Origin: Pelagibacteraceae bacterium AG-430-P08
GTDB lineage: Bacteria > Pseudomonadota > Alphaproteobacteria > Pelagibacterales > Pelagibacteraceae
Direction: 5' to 3'
Assembly (NCBI GenBank): GCA_003212925.1
Contig: QCOL01000008.1
Span: forward strand, 1-51,491
Length of the DNA stretch: 51,491 bases
Of this stretch, positions 27,202 through 35,849 are shown one piece after another (the stretch's first letter is position 1; every line of letters starts with the position of its first letter). The position numbers and the translations under genes were made by a program. Under the pieces are notes generated by a model, which saw nothing but the letters and a program-made list of their open reading frames with translations, was not told where the DNA came from and did no database searches.

Positions 27202-28941
27202 ATGGCTACTAAAAGAAAGAAAAAAGCTAAGCCAAAAACCAATAAAAGAAAAACTAAATTGGTTAAATCTTCTAGAAAAAAAATAAGAACGAATAAAAAA
27301 GTTAAGGCAAAAAAGTCTGCGACTAAGAAGCGTTCTAAAAAATCTAGAAAAAATAATAAGCTTAAATCAATAAAAAAAACAAGAGGAGTAAAAAAAATGA
27401 GTGCAGAAGCTATGAAAGTGTCATCTGTATTAGATACTTCTCATTTGAAAGTAAAATTCCCGTTCAAAGCAAAATACGGGAACTACATTAACGGTAAGTT
27501 TGTAGAACCTAAATCTGGAAAGTATTTTGATAATACATCTCCAATTTCAAATGAAGTAATCTGTTCAGTTGCACGATCAAATGAAAAAGACGTAGATGCA
27601 GCATTAGATGCAGCTCACGCAGCTTTCCCAACTTGGGGTAAAACTTCAATTACGGAAAGATCAAACATTCTTCTTAAAATTGCAGATGTCATTGAGAAAA
27701 ATCTTAATGTATTAGCAACAGCTGAATGTTTAGATAATGGTAAGCCAATTAGAGAATGTATGGCTGCTGATTTACCACTAGTAATAGATCATTGGAGATA
27801 TTTTGCTGGAGTAATCAGAGCAGAGGAAGGTTCAGTTGCTGAAATCAGTAACAGTGAATATTCTTATCACATTCCAGAACCACTAGGTGTAGTTGGACAA
27901 ATTATACCATGGAACTTTCCATTACTAATGGCAACTTGGAAACTTGCTCCAGCTTTAGCAGCAGGAAACTGTGTAGTGCTAAAACCAGCTGAGCAAACAC
28001 CAGCATCAATCATGTTACTTATGGAACTAATTGGAGATTTATTACCTCCAGGAGTGGTGAACGTAGTAAGTGGCTTTGGTTTAGAAGCTGGAAAACCACT
28101 AGCATCATCAAAAAGAATCAAAAAGATTGCTTTCACTGGTGAAACAACAACTGGTAGATTGATTATGCAGTATGCATCACAAAACTTGATACCAATTACG
28201 TTGGAGCTAGGTGGAAAATCTCCTAACATTTTCTTTGAAGACGTCATGGCAAAAGATGATGACTTCTTTGATAAGTGTTTAGAGGGTTTTGCAATGTTCA
28301 CATTAAACCAAGGTGAAGTTTGTACTTGTCCAAGCAGAGTACTAGTTCAAGAGTCTATCTATGATAAGTTCATGGAGAAAGCTATTGCTAGAACAAAAGC
28401 TGTAAAACAAGACAATCCTTTGAAAATGGAAACAATGATTGGAGCACAAGCATCATTAGAACAAATGGAAAAAATCAAATCTTATCTAGATTTAGGTAAG
28501 AAAGAAGGTGCCAAAGTTCTATGTGGTGGAAATGTTGCAAAAATCAATAGTGGTTTAGAAAAAGGAAACTACATTGAACCAACTATTTTTGAGGGTAATA
28601 ACTCAATGCGTATCTTCCAAGAAGAAATTTTTGGACCAGTTGTATCAGTAACTAAGTTTAAAGATGAGGCAGAAGCATTACAAATTGCTAATGACACACT
28701 TTATGGTTTAGGTGCTGGTGTTTGGACTAGAAATGGAAATATCGCTTACAGAATGGGTAGAGAAATACAAGCTGGTAGAGTATGGACTAACTGTTACCAC
28801 GCTTATCCTGCGCATGCTGCGTTCGGTGGATACAAACAATCTGGTATTGGAAGAGAAACACATAAAATGATGCTTAACCACTACAGACAAGTGAAAAATC
28901 TTCACGTGTCTTACAGTGAAAAGAAATTAGGCTTCTTTTAA
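27202..28941 (+). CDS. ExaC/AldB-type NAD aldehyde dehydrogenase with lysine-rich N-terminal extension
   Basis: Oxidises acetaldehyde or similar aldehydes to acids. Residues from about 75 on form a complete [36 protein letters not shown], catalytic Glu in [13 protein letters not shown], and the catalytic Cys in the group-specific [11 protein letters not shown] typical of AldB/ExaC enzymes. Residues 1-65 are an unusual histone-H1-like tail of Lys, Arg, Ser, Thr and Ala. An ATG at 27397 with a good AGGAG eight bases before it could start a normal-length enzyme (about 514 residues). The frame is open throughout and the tail mixes AAA/AAG codons, so I keep the long form as first choice. A hairpin terminator follows the stop. 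Confidence 0.86.
   Translation: MATKRKKKAKPKTNKRKTKLVKSSRKKIRTNKKVKAKKSATKKRSKKSRKNNKLKSIKKTRGVKKMSAEAMKVSSVLDTSHLKVKFPFKAKYGNYINGKFVEPKSGKYFDNTSPISNEVICSVARSNEKDVDAALDAAHAAFPTWGKTSITERSNILLKIADVIEKNLNVLATAECLDNGKPIRECMAADLPLVIDHWRYFAGVIRAEEGSVAEISNSEYSYHIPEPLGVVGQIIPWNFPLLMATWKLAPALAAGNCVVLKPAEQTPASIMLLMELIGDLLPPGVVNVVSGFGLEAGKPLASSKRIKKIAFTGETTTGRLIMQYASQNLIPITLELGGKSPNIFFEDVMAKDDDFFDKCLEGFAMFTLNQGEVCTCPSRVLVQESIYDKFMEKAIARTKAVKQDNPLKMETMIGAQASLEQMEKIKSYLDLGKKEGAKVLCGGNVAKINSGLEKGNYIEPTIFEGNNSMRIFQEEIFGPVVSVTKFKDEAEALQIANDTLYGLGAGVWTRNGNIAYRMGREIQAGRVWTNCYHAYPAHAAFGGYKQSGIGRETHKMMLNHYRQVKNLHVSYSEKKLGFF
27384..27399 (+). promoter_or_regulatory. Internal Shine-Dalgarno and alternative start in the aldehyde dehydrogenase gene
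   Basis: AGGAG at 27384-27388, eight bases before the in-frame ATG at 27397 (Met-Ser-Ala-Glu-Ala). By contrast I see no convincing Shine-Dalgarno ahead of the first ATG at 27202. This makes a second, tail-less protein product likely. Confidence 0.55.
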
Positions 28942-28958
28942 AAATAATCTAATATATA

Positions 28959-28991
28959 ATGGCCCGTGAGGAATCACGGGCCATATTTTTT
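28959..28991 (+). terminator. Intrinsic terminator between aldehyde dehydrogenase and DUF779 genes
   Basis: A perfect 11-bp stem (28959-28969 with 28974-28984, ATGGCCCGTGA and its complement), a GGAA loop and a run of six T at 28986-28991. It ends directly at the ATG of the DUF779 gene (28992), so it probably acts as a read-through attenuator or shields that gene's start. Confidence 0.85.
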
Positions 28992-29345
28992 ATGAAAGTA
29001 AAAGCAACGAGTTCAGCACTAAAATTGATTGAAGAGCTTAAAGCTCAACATGGTGAAGAGCTATTATTCCACCAGTCTGGTGGATGTTGTGACGGAAGTG
29101 CACCAATGTGTTATCCTAGAAATGAGTATATGGTTGGTTCTAGTGATGTAAAACTTGGAGAAATTGGGGGAGTGCCTTTTTACATGAACGATGACCAATA
29201 TGAAAAATGGAAACATACTGATTTAACAATAGATGCTGTTAATGGCATTGGTGGAATGTTTTCATTAGATAATGGTACTGGAAAAAGATTTTTGACAAAA
29301 TCTGAGATTTGTCTGGTTGTAGATAACGACCCAAAGAAAAATTAA
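28992..29345 (+). CDS. DUF779 protein, aldehyde dehydrogenase partner
   Basis: A 117-residue protein of the DUF779 family, which typically sits beside ExaC/AldB-type aldehyde dehydrogenases, as here. It contains FHQSGGCCDGSAPMCYP with three cysteines, and GGVPFYMND. The Cys-rich motif may bind metal; the function is not known. An upstream in-frame ATG at 28959 would add 11 residues but lies inside the terminator hairpin, so I chose the ATG at 28992, which gives the natural start MKVKATSSALKLIEEL. The thioesterase gene follows after 17 bases. Confidence 0.87.
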   Translation: MKVKATSSALKLIEELKAQHGEELLFHQSGGCCDGSAPMCYPRNEYMVGSSDVKLGEIGGVPFYMNDDQYEKWKHTDLTIDAVNGIGGMFSLDNGTGKRFLTKSEICLVVDNDPKKN

Positions 29346-29362
29346 TTATTCATTAATTTTTT

Positions 29363-29836
29363 ATGTCTGTTTACTTAAGTTCTCAAAAAATCATTAAAGA
29401 TTGGATAGATTATAATGATCATATGAACGTATCATATTATCTTTTGATCTTTGATAAATATGGAGCAGATACTTTGAATAATATATTCAAAATGGGAGAG
29501 CACTCAGCAAAAACAACTGGCAAAAGCACTATGATAGTAGAGTCAAATATTACCTACAATCAAGAGCTCAAAGTTGATGATGAGGTTGATGTTAATCTAA
29601 TTTATTTTGATCACGACAAAAAAAGACTTCAATATAAAATGGAAATGGTTCATAAAGAAAAAAAGTTTCTCGCATCAACAATAGAAGTTCTCGCTTTATA
29701 TGTTGATTTAAATAGTAGAAAAGTTTCTGAATTTGAAGATGAAAAAGTAAAAATTATGGATGATTACATCCAAAAGCATTCTTCAAAATTTAATAACGAA
29801 AATCTTAAATTTTCCTCCAAATTAAAAAAAAATTAA
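29363..29836 (+). CDS. Hotdog-fold acyl-CoA thioesterase (betainyl-CoA thioesterase-like)
   Basis: A 157-residue single hotdog domain. The N-terminal motif DWIDYNDHMNVSYYL, with the catalytic-type Asp and the buried His, resembles 4-hydroxybenzoyl-CoA-type thioesterases and especially the thioesterase domain joined to carnitine dehydrogenases (WIDYNGHM). The substrate could be betainyl-CoA or another short acyl-CoA; this is inference from one motif. It is close behind the DUF779 gene and probably co-transcribed with it. Confidence 0.8.
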   Translation: MSVYLSSQKIIKDWIDYNDHMNVSYYLLIFDKYGADTLNNIFKMGEHSAKTTGKSTMIVESNITYNQELKVDDEVDVNLIYFDHDKKRLQYKMEMVHKEKKFLASTIEVLALYVDLNSRKVSEFEDEKVKIMDDYIQKHSSKFNNENLKFSSKLKKN

Positions 29837-29867
29837 TATAACTTCCAGTCCACGGCCGGAAGTTATA
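29837..29867 (-). terminator. Stem-loop terminator between convergent genes
   Basis: A 10-bp perfect inverted repeat (29837-29846 TATAACTTCC with 29858-29867) around an 11-base loop. Read on the minus strand it is followed by a long T run (complement of the A run at 29824-29832), as expected for an intrinsic terminator of the GYD gene; on the plus strand the T run is missing. It is one of only two convincing intrinsic terminators seen in the window. Confidence 0.75.
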
Positions 29868-29875
29868 CCAAAAGA

Positions 29876-30193
29876 TTATTGACCTGGGGCTTTGTAACCA
29901 ATTTTACTAGCTTTTGTTGTAGCTTTTGTAAAATCAATTGCTTCAAGCATTGTCAAATTTCTTACAGCTCCAGATGCTTCAACAACCAATTTAATTGCTG
30001 CAAAATCATCAAAACTTGGAACGTCAGTAACAACTACAAAATCATAAGAACCTCTAACGATATCCATGCTATGCATTGTTCCACCCATAGCTTTTGTTAA
30101 TTGTTCTACAACAGCTTTTCTATCACTTGTTGGATCTTTTAAAAAACCCTGAAAAGCTTTTTCAGTGTAATTACCCATTATATATGCTTTCAT
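29876..30193 (-). CDS. GYD-domain protein
   Basis: A 105-residue protein of the GYD family, a ferredoxin-like fold of the dimeric alpha/beta-barrel superfamily. It shows MKAYIMGNYTEKAFQGFL, then GGTMHSMDIVRGSYDFVVV and FDDFAAIKLVVEASGAVRN. The cellular role of the family is not established. A clear AAAGGAGTT Shine-Dalgarno precedes ATG, and its own terminator follows, so it is a single-gene unit. The fold group is shared with several genes at 37627-39251. Confidence 0.87.
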   Translation of the reverse strand: MKAYIMGNYTEKAFQGFLKDPTSDRKAVVEQLTKAMGGTMHSMDIVRGSYDFVVVTDVPSFDDFAAIKLVVEASGAVRNLTMLEAIDFTKATTKASKIGYKAPGQ

Positions 30194-30294
30194 CTTGAAC
30201 TCCTTTTTTTAATAAGAGTATCATCTAATCAGAGATAATTAATGTGTAAAAATTACATAGTAGACACAACTTATAGTAATGCTAAATTGAATTT

Positions 30295-31737
30295 ATGTAC
30301 GAAAAATTTGGACAATTTATCGATGGTAAATGGCAAAAATCATCAGATGGAGGAACTTACGAAGTAATTAATCCAGCAAATGAAGAAGTTTTGGGAAAAG
30401 CCTCTAAAGCTACGCCAGAGGATGTTGATAGAGCATTAAATTCTGCTGCAAAAGGATTAGAAGTCTGGAAAAAAACTGCTCCTTGGCAAAGATCTTACAT
30501 CATTAGAAGAATAGCAGACAAAATGAGAGAGAAACAAGATGTGCTTGCTAAATGGATGACATTAGAAGTTGGAAAACCTTTCGCAGAAGCTAAAGGTGAA
30601 GTAGGAGGTGCTGCAGATATTTTTGAATGGAATGCCGAAGAAACAAAAAGAATTTATGGACAAACTGTTGAAAGTAGATTTGAGGATACAAGAGTACATG
30701 TTTACTATCAACCAGTTGGTGTTGTTGCAGCATTAACACCTTGGAATTTTCCTGCAGTATTATCTGCTAGAAAAATTTCAACTGCATTAGCTGCTGGGTG
30801 TTCTGTTATAGTTAAACCTGATGTAATAACTCCAGGAATTGTAATGGAGATGGTTGATATATGTAGAGAATGTGGTGTCCCACCAGGCGTAGTGAATCTT
30901 TTATCAGGTGATCCACCAAGTATCGCTCAACAATTGATAGCTTCAGATATAGTCAAAAAAATTTCTATAACTGGATCATCGAGAGTTGGAAAGCTAATAT
31001 TAAAACAAGCTGCAGATAAAGTTCAAAGAGTAACAATGGAGTTGTCAGGTCATTCACCTTTTATTGTGTTTGATGATGCTGATATTAAAAAAGCAGCTGA
31101 TATGGCAATTGCTGCTAAATTTAGAAACAATGGTCAAGTTTGTATATCACCTAACAGATTTTATATTCACGAGAGAAAAAAGGACGAATTTGTAAATTTA
31201 TTTATCGAGAAAACAAAAAAATTGAAAATAGGTGACGGTATGGATCCTTCAACTCAATTAGGTCCATTAACCACAAAAAAGAGGCTAAACGAAATAGAGG
31301 AATTAGTTGAAAAAACTAAAGAAGAAGGTGCAAAAGTTTTACTTGGTGGAAAAAGACCCTCTGGGTTTAATAAAGGTTTTTATTATGAACCTACAATATT
31401 TGATGACGTAAAAGATGATTTTACGATAATGAAACAAGAGCCTTTTGGGCCATTGGTTCCAATGTTATCATTCAAATCTTTTGATGATGTAATTAAAAGA
31501 GCTAATAATCATGAGCTTGGTTTGTGTAGTTATGTATGCACCAACTCAATGGAGACAGCACATCTTGCGTCAGAACAATTAGAAACAGGTTCAGTCGCTG
31601 TTAACACACCTATGGTAGCTATTGCAGAAGCACCTTTTGGGGGAATTAAACAAAGTGGTTATGGACGTGAAGGTGGGTCAATGGCAATAAAAGATTATCT
31701 AAACATTAAATATACTCATCTTGGTATTAAAGGTTAA
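30295..31737 (+). CDS. NAD(P) aldehyde dehydrogenase, succinate-semialdehyde-dehydrogenase-like
   Basis: A 480-residue ALDH with all elements: FIDGKWQKSSDGGTYEVINP, LTPWNFPAVLSARKISTALA, catalytic Glu in TMELSGHSPF, catalytic Cys in NNGQVCISPNRF, EPFGPLVPML and GGIKQSGYGREGG. The overall look is that of the GabD/semialdehyde group; the substrate is not determinable. It starts an operon with the FAH gene three bases downstream, then ccdA and the flavoprotein. The upstream 101 bases hold a short dyad (TGTAA-AAA-TTACA, 30245-30257) of unknown meaning. Confidence 0.85.
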   Translation: MYEKFGQFIDGKWQKSSDGGTYEVINPANEEVLGKASKATPEDVDRALNSAAKGLEVWKKTAPWQRSYIIRRIADKMREKQDVLAKWMTLEVGKPFAEAKGEVGGAADIFEWNAEETKRIYGQTVESRFEDTRVHVYYQPVGVVAALTPWNFPAVLSARKISTALAAGCSVIVKPDVITPGIVMEMVDICRECGVPPGVVNLLSGDPPSIAQQLIASDIVKKISITGSSRVGKLILKQAADKVQRVTMELSGHSPFIVFDDADIKKAADMAIAAKFRNNGQVCISPNRFYIHERKKDEFVNLFIEKTKKLKIGDGMDPSTQLGPLTTKKRLNEIEELVEKTKEEGAKVLLGGKRPSGFNKGFYYEPTIFDDVKDDFTIMKQEPFGPLVPMLSFKSFDDVIKRANNHELGLCSYVCTNSMETAHLASEQLETGSVAVNTPMVAIAEAPFGGIKQSGYGREGGSMAIKDYLNIKYTHLGIKG

Positions 31738-31740
31738 TTG

Positions 31741-32586
31741 ATGAAACTTTTAAGGGTTGGTGAGCATGGCAAGGAAATACCCGCAATTTTAGATAATCAA
31801 AATAATATTCGAAACCTTTCAAATATTATAACTGATTTTACACCAGAGAATTTAAATTTTGAAAATTTAGATAAAATAAAAAAACTAGATTTAAATTCAC
31901 TCCCATTGATTGAAGGGAAGCACAGAATTGGACCCTGTATAATTAAACCAGCAAATTTTATTGCAATAGGTTTAAATTATAAGGCTCATGCAGAGGAAAC
32001 AAATTCTGATGCTCCAAAAGAGCCAATTGTTTTTAATAAATCCCCAAATTGTATTATTGGTCCAAATGACAATATTGTAATACCAAAAAATTCAAAGTCT
32101 TTAGATCACGAAGTTGAAATTGCAATGGTTATTGGAAGCAAAGCTAAATATGTTAAAGAGGATGAAGCTCAAAAACATGTATTAGCTTATTGTATTTGCA
32201 ACGATATAAGTGAAAGAGAATGGCAAAAAGATAGAGGTGGTCAATGGGTAAAAGGAAAATCTGGAGATACCTTTGGTCCATTGGGTCCCTATTTGGTTAC
32301 AAATGATGAAATTGATAATTTATTTAATTTAAATTTATCATTAGATCTTAATGGAAAAAGAAGACAAACTGGAAATACCAGTTTAATGATTTTTAATTTT
32401 AATTTCTTAATTTCACATATCAGTCAATTTATAACTCTTATGCCAGGGGATATTATAACAACAGGTACACCTGCTGGTGTAGGAATGGGGATGACACCAC
32501 CTGATTATTTAAAAGATGGTGATGAAATGATTTTAAGAGTAGATAATCTTGGTGAACAAAAATTGAAAGTTGTTAAAGAAAAATAA
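31741..32586 (+). CDS. Fumarylacetoacetate hydrolase family protein
   Basis: A 281-residue FAH-fold hydrolase or isomerase acting on a beta-dicarbonyl or oxo-acid substrate. Seen are the family motifs AIGLNYKAHAEE, the metal ligands in LDHEVEIAMVIG, NDISEREWQ, GKSGDTFGPLGPYLVT and the C-terminal GDIITTGTPAGVGMG. I start at ATG 31741; the TTG just before it (31738) is less likely. Its place between an aldehyde dehydrogenase and ccdA suggests catabolism of an organic acid. Its stop overlaps the ccdA ATG by one base. Confidence 0.88.
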   Translation: MKLLRVGEHGKEIPAILDNQNNIRNLSNIITDFTPENLNFENLDKIKKLDLNSLPLIEGKHRIGPCIIKPANFIAIGLNYKAHAEETNSDAPKEPIVFNKSPNCIIGPNDNIVIPKNSKSLDHEVEIAMVIGSKAKYVKEDEAQKHVLAYCICNDISEREWQKDRGGQWVKGKSGDTFGPLGPYLVTNDEIDNLFNLNLSLDLNGKRRQTGNTSLMIFNFNFLISHISQFITLMPGDIITTGTPAGVGMGMTPPDYLKDGDEMILRVDNLGEQKLKVVKEK

Positions 32587-33293
32587 TGATTGAATTAATT
32601 ATCGCATTTGGAGCTGGATTGATAAGTTTTTTATCACCATGTGTTTTACCACTCATACCAGGTTATATTTCTTATATTTCTGGAAGTTCTATAAATGAGC
32701 TTGTTGATAAAAAGAATATCAATTTATTTCCAATTATTCTATTTACAGTTGGTTTTTCTTTAGTCTTTATAACTTTTGGAGCTGCTTCAACTTTTCTAGG
32801 ACAAATTTTTTTAGAAAATTCTTATGAGTTAAGAATAGCTGCAGGATTAATAATAATAGTCTTATCGCTTCATATAATTGGAATAATAAATTTAAAATTT
32901 TTAAATTATGAAAAGAGAATTCAAACAAATATTAATAAAAGTATATTTAGCCCAATATTAATAGGAATGGCATTTGCATTTGGTTGGACACCATGTATTG
33001 GGCCTATTTTAGGATCTATTTTAGTTTTAGCTGCAACTGAGGAAAGTTTAAGCCAAGGAATTTTATTGTTATCTTTTTATTCTATTGGATTAGCTATTCC
33101 GTTTATTTTATCAGGTTATTTAATACAAAGGTTCCTTATTTTTTCAAAAAATTTTAGAAAGAATATTAATTTAGTGTCAAAAATAGGTGGAATAATTCTA
33201 TTAATTACTGGTATTTTGATATTAACCAATCAATTGCAAGCTTTGGGATATTATTTAATAAATATTTTTCCATTCTTACAAAATTTTGGGTAA
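32586..33293 (+). CDS. ccdA: CcdA/DsbD-family thiol-disulfide membrane transporter
   Basis: Moves reducing power from cytoplasmic thioredoxin across the inner membrane, for cytochrome c maturation or periplasmic disulfide reduction. The 235 residues form six hydrophobic helices; the redox cysteines are Cys19 in SFLSPCVLPLIPGY and Cys137 in GWTPCIGPIL, each with the flanking prolines of the family. No DsbD-type periplasmic domains are fused. It is in the ALDH-FAH operon, which does not explain its role. Confidence 0.92.
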   Translation: MIELIIAFGAGLISFLSPCVLPLIPGYISYISGSSINELVDKKNINLFPIILFTVGFSLVFITFGAASTFLGQIFLENSYELRIAAGLIIIVLSLHIIGIINLKFLNYEKRIQTNINKSIFSPILIGMAFAFGWTPCIGPILGSILVLAATEESLSQGILLLSFYSIGLAIPFILSGYLIQRFLIFSKNFRKNINLVSKIGGIILLITGILILTNQLQALGYYLINIFPFLQNFG

Positions 33294-33301
33294 ATTAAAT
33301 T

Positions 33302-33883
33302 ATGAAAATTTATCAAATAGACTCTAGTGCTAGAAAAGATGGTTCAACTTCAAGAGCTTTAGCAAAAAAACTTTTAGATAAAATAAAAAAACCTGATGAT
33401 GAAGTTATTTATAGAGATCTAAATGATGAAATGGTTTTTGTGTCTAATTTAACAGAGTCAGGGATGAAAATAGATCCAAAAGATCAAACAGAGACACATA
33501 AAAAAATGTTCAAACTCTCAGATACACTTGTAAAAGAATTGAAAGAGAGTGATATTATAATTATTTCTGCTCCAATTTATAATTATGGACCTCCAGCAAC
33601 TTTAAAAGCCTGGTCGGATCTTGCAGCAAGAGTAGGGGAAACTTTTAGATTTAAACCCAATGGAAGAAGGGAAGGGTTATTAAAAAATAAGAAAGCTTAT
33701 TTAGTAATTACTTCGGGTGGGACAAAGCTAAATAGCAATGAGGATTTTCTAACTCCTTGGTTGAAGTTTATTTTAAATTTTTTTGGCATAGAAAAGGTAG
33801 AGGTAGTAAGTGCTGATCAAATGTCCCTAGATTATGAAAAATCAATAAAAGAGGCTGAGAAACAGATAGAAAATTTATCCTAA
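33302..33883 (+). CDS. FMN-dependent NADH:quinone oxidoreductase/azoreductase-like flavoprotein
   Basis: A 193-residue flavodoxin-like-fold oxidoreductase. The FMN phosphate-binding N-terminus IYQIDSSARKDGSTSRALAK, the middle IIISAPIYNYGPPATLKAW and VITSGGTKL resemble AzoR, which reduces quinones and azo compounds with two electrons using NADH. It follows ccdA after 8 bases. It converges on the dioxygenase gene with a 4-base overlap. Confidence 0.86.
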   Translation: MKIYQIDSSARKDGSTSRALAKKLLDKIKKPDDEVIYRDLNDEMVFVSNLTESGMKIDPKDQTETHKKMFKLSDTLVKELKESDIIIISAPIYNYGPPATLKAWSDLAARVGETFRFKPNGRREGLLKNKKAYLVITSGGTKLNSNEDFLTPWLKFILNFFGIEKVEVVSADQMSLDYEKSIKEAEKQIENLS

Positions 33884-34980
33884 TAATTAAATTTTCTTTT
33901 TAAATGTTTAAGCCTTCCCTCAGTGCTATCATAATCAATATAACATCCCTGAAGAAAACGATTTCCCTCATTAGCATCATAAGTGGTTCTGCCATGTAAC
34001 AATCTATAGTTATCCATCATTAACAGATCCCCTGGAAGAAGCTTAAATTCTATTCTATAATTTTTTGAATTATAAAGTTCAGATATTTTTTTTCTTGCAG
34101 AATAAAATAATTCTAGTTTTTCTTTATCAATTAATGGGACAAAATCTAATCTTGGACTAAAACGCACTTGTTTGAAATTACTGTTTTCATCTAACTGGAT
34201 CATTTCAGCCCAATCCTCTAAAATCACACTTTCATCAATAAATTGAAAACGTATCTTTACCTCAGTTAAAATTTTATAATATTCTGGAAAATCTTTTTTT
34301 AGTTTCTCAGAAACAGTATATCCATCAACTAGAGTTGATAAACCTCCAGTAACTTCATTTTCTATACAATGAAGCATTTGAATACATGGCACAGGATTTC
34401 TATATGGATTATCAGTATGAGGAGCCAAAGGTAAAGAAGTGTAAGCTAAGTCATTTGGATTTGGTTTTGATTTTACATTAAAAAACTCACCAAAGTTTGT
34501 ACGTCTCACACTTCCTATAGAATTTGCAAAGTTTATAATAAAATTATTTTTTGTTGGCACATTTTTAAAAATTACAAAGCCATATTGATAAAAATTAATC
34601 AAGGCTTTGTACATTTCATCTGTTTCAAATAAATTTTCTTTGAATTTGAAAGTATTTTGATCTCTAAATGAAGAATCCCATTTTATTTTTTTGATTTGTT
34701 TAACATCATTAATATTTGAGAATTCCTTAAAAATATCAATTATAGAGATCTTTGTTGAAGCTCCATCATTGAATTTAATTTCTAAAAAATTACTTTTTAA
34801 GCTTAAATCTTTGATTTGAATGTTTTCTGGTAATTGAGTTGGGTCAAATAATCTTTGTTGAGTAGACTTATCAACAAAGTTTTCTCCGTTAACTCTTTCT
34901 CTAAGCCAAAATGGGTGGATCTCTTTTTTATGACCCTTATTTTCAAAAAATACCTTGTTATCTTTTAACTCTAATTTCAT
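33880..34980 (-). CDS. Gamma-butyrobetaine hydroxylase-like Fe(II)/2-oxoglutarate dioxygenase
   Basis: A 366-residue TauD/BBOX-type dioxygenase. The iron site is HxD in LAPHTDNPYRNP and the distal His in YRLLHGRTTY, with the 2-oxoglutarate Arg in EGNRFLQGCY. The N-terminal about 90 residues match the GBBH N domain (HPFWLRERVNGENF, QRLFDP), but the cysteines that bind zinc in characterised enzymes are absent. The substrate may be gamma-butyrobetaine, trimethyllysine or an unrelated compound. A 65-base gap separates it from the divergent phosphatase gene. Confidence 0.82.
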   Translation of the reverse strand: MKLELKDNKVFFENKGHKKEIHPFWLRERVNGENFVDKSTQQRLFDPTQLPENIQIKDLSLKSNFLEIKFNDGASTKISIIDIFKEFSNINDVKQIKKIKWDSSFRDQNTFKFKENLFETDEMYKALINFYQYGFVIFKNVPTKNNFIINFANSIGSVRRTNFGEFFNVKSKPNPNDLAYTSLPLAPHTDNPYRNPVPCIQMLHCIENEVTGGLSTLVDGYTVSEKLKKDFPEYYKILTEVKIRFQFIDESVILEDWAEMIQLDENSNFKQVRFSPRLDFVPLIDKEKLELFYSARKKISELYNSKNYRIEFKLLPGDLLMMDNYRLLHGRTTYDANEGNRFLQGCYIDYDSTEGRLKHLKRKFNY

Positions 34981-35045
34981 CTATTTTTAAATCATTATTT
35001 AAAATTTTGCTTTAATCAATAGTAATAAAATAGTATTAGAGCGTT

Positions 35046-35849
35046 GTGCAAATTTTAAAATCATCAGATTATAAACTTTATTCTAAGTTCATTGAAAGTT
35101 TAGCTAAGAAATTAACTAGATTTTATTACTCTAAATTAAATAAACCCTTTAAAGTATCGAATAAACTTAGAAGCGGTTATGACCCTGTAACAACTGCTGA
35201 CAAGGCTTTTGAACGATTCATTAGAAATGAGATTAAAAAAAGGTTTCCAAATCACCAAATTATAGGTGAAGAATTTGGCTATAAAAAAACTAAAAGCGAT
35301 TATTCATGGGTTATAGATCCCATAGATGGAACTCGATCATTTGTGATAGGAAATCCAACTTGGAGTAATTTGATATCTTTAAATTATAAAGGTAACCCAG
35401 TTATAGGTCTTGCAAATTTTCCAATTCTTAAAAAGTTTTATTTTAATACTTCCAATAATTCTGCGTATGTTTCAGAAAATGGAAAGAAAAAGAAAATACT
35501 TGTTAATCAAAAAGCAACTTATTCTAAAATGAAATTGTCAGCAGCATTTCACGGCAGCCTGTCATTAAATAAACAAAAAAAAATTCCTCAAATTTTAAAA
35601 AGAATGCAATTTCCATGCTCGGATGCTTTAAGTTATTCTCATTTTGCTGAGGGTAAACTTGATGTTGTTATTCAATGTGGAAATAAAATTTGGGATATTC
35701 ATGCCTTAATACCAATTATTGAGGCTGCAAAAGGGATTGTCTCGACTTGGAAAAATGATGATGCCAAGAAAGCTGGAAATATTATTTGCTCATCTAATAA
35801 TAATTTACATAAAAAAATGCTTAAAATTTTAAAACCAGTTTCTAGCTAG
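35046..35849 (+). CDS. Inositol-monophosphatase-family phosphatase, HisN-like
   Basis: A 267-residue Mg-dependent phosphatase. Metal and catalytic motifs are IIGEEFG, WVIDPIDGTRSFVIG and WDIHALIPIIEAAKG. The TRSFVIGNPTWSNLISL stretch and the length are closest to the histidinol-phosphatase (HisN) subgroup, but IMPase or other sugar-phosphate activity is possible. The start is GTG at 35046, giving VQILKSSDYK at the N-terminus; no earlier ATG is available. Its stop overlaps the convergent SMR gene by 8 bases. Confidence 0.83.
   Translation: MQILKSSDYKLYSKFIESLAKKLTRFYYSKLNKPFKVSNKLRSGYDPVTTADKAFERFIRNEIKKRFPNHQIIGEEFGYKKTKSDYSWVIDPIDGTRSFVIGNPTWSNLISLNYKGNPVIGLANFPILKKFYFNTSNNSAYVSENGKKKKILVNQKATYSKMKLSAAFHGSLSLNKQKKIPQILKRMQFPCSDALSYSHFAEGKLDVVIQCGNKIWDIHALIPIIEAAKGIVSTWKNDDAKKAGNIICSSNNNLHKKMLKILKPVSS

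Noticed and set aside
28959..28991. Upstream ATG start for the DUF779 gene (11 more residues)
   Set aside because: Those codons are the terminator hairpin and T run; the family-like N-terminus begins at the ATG at 28992.
30245..30257. TGTAA-AAA-TTACA dyad as operator of the second aldehyde dehydrogenase
   Set aside because: It is short and of a composition that arises easily by chance in this AT-rich DNA; kept only as a remark.
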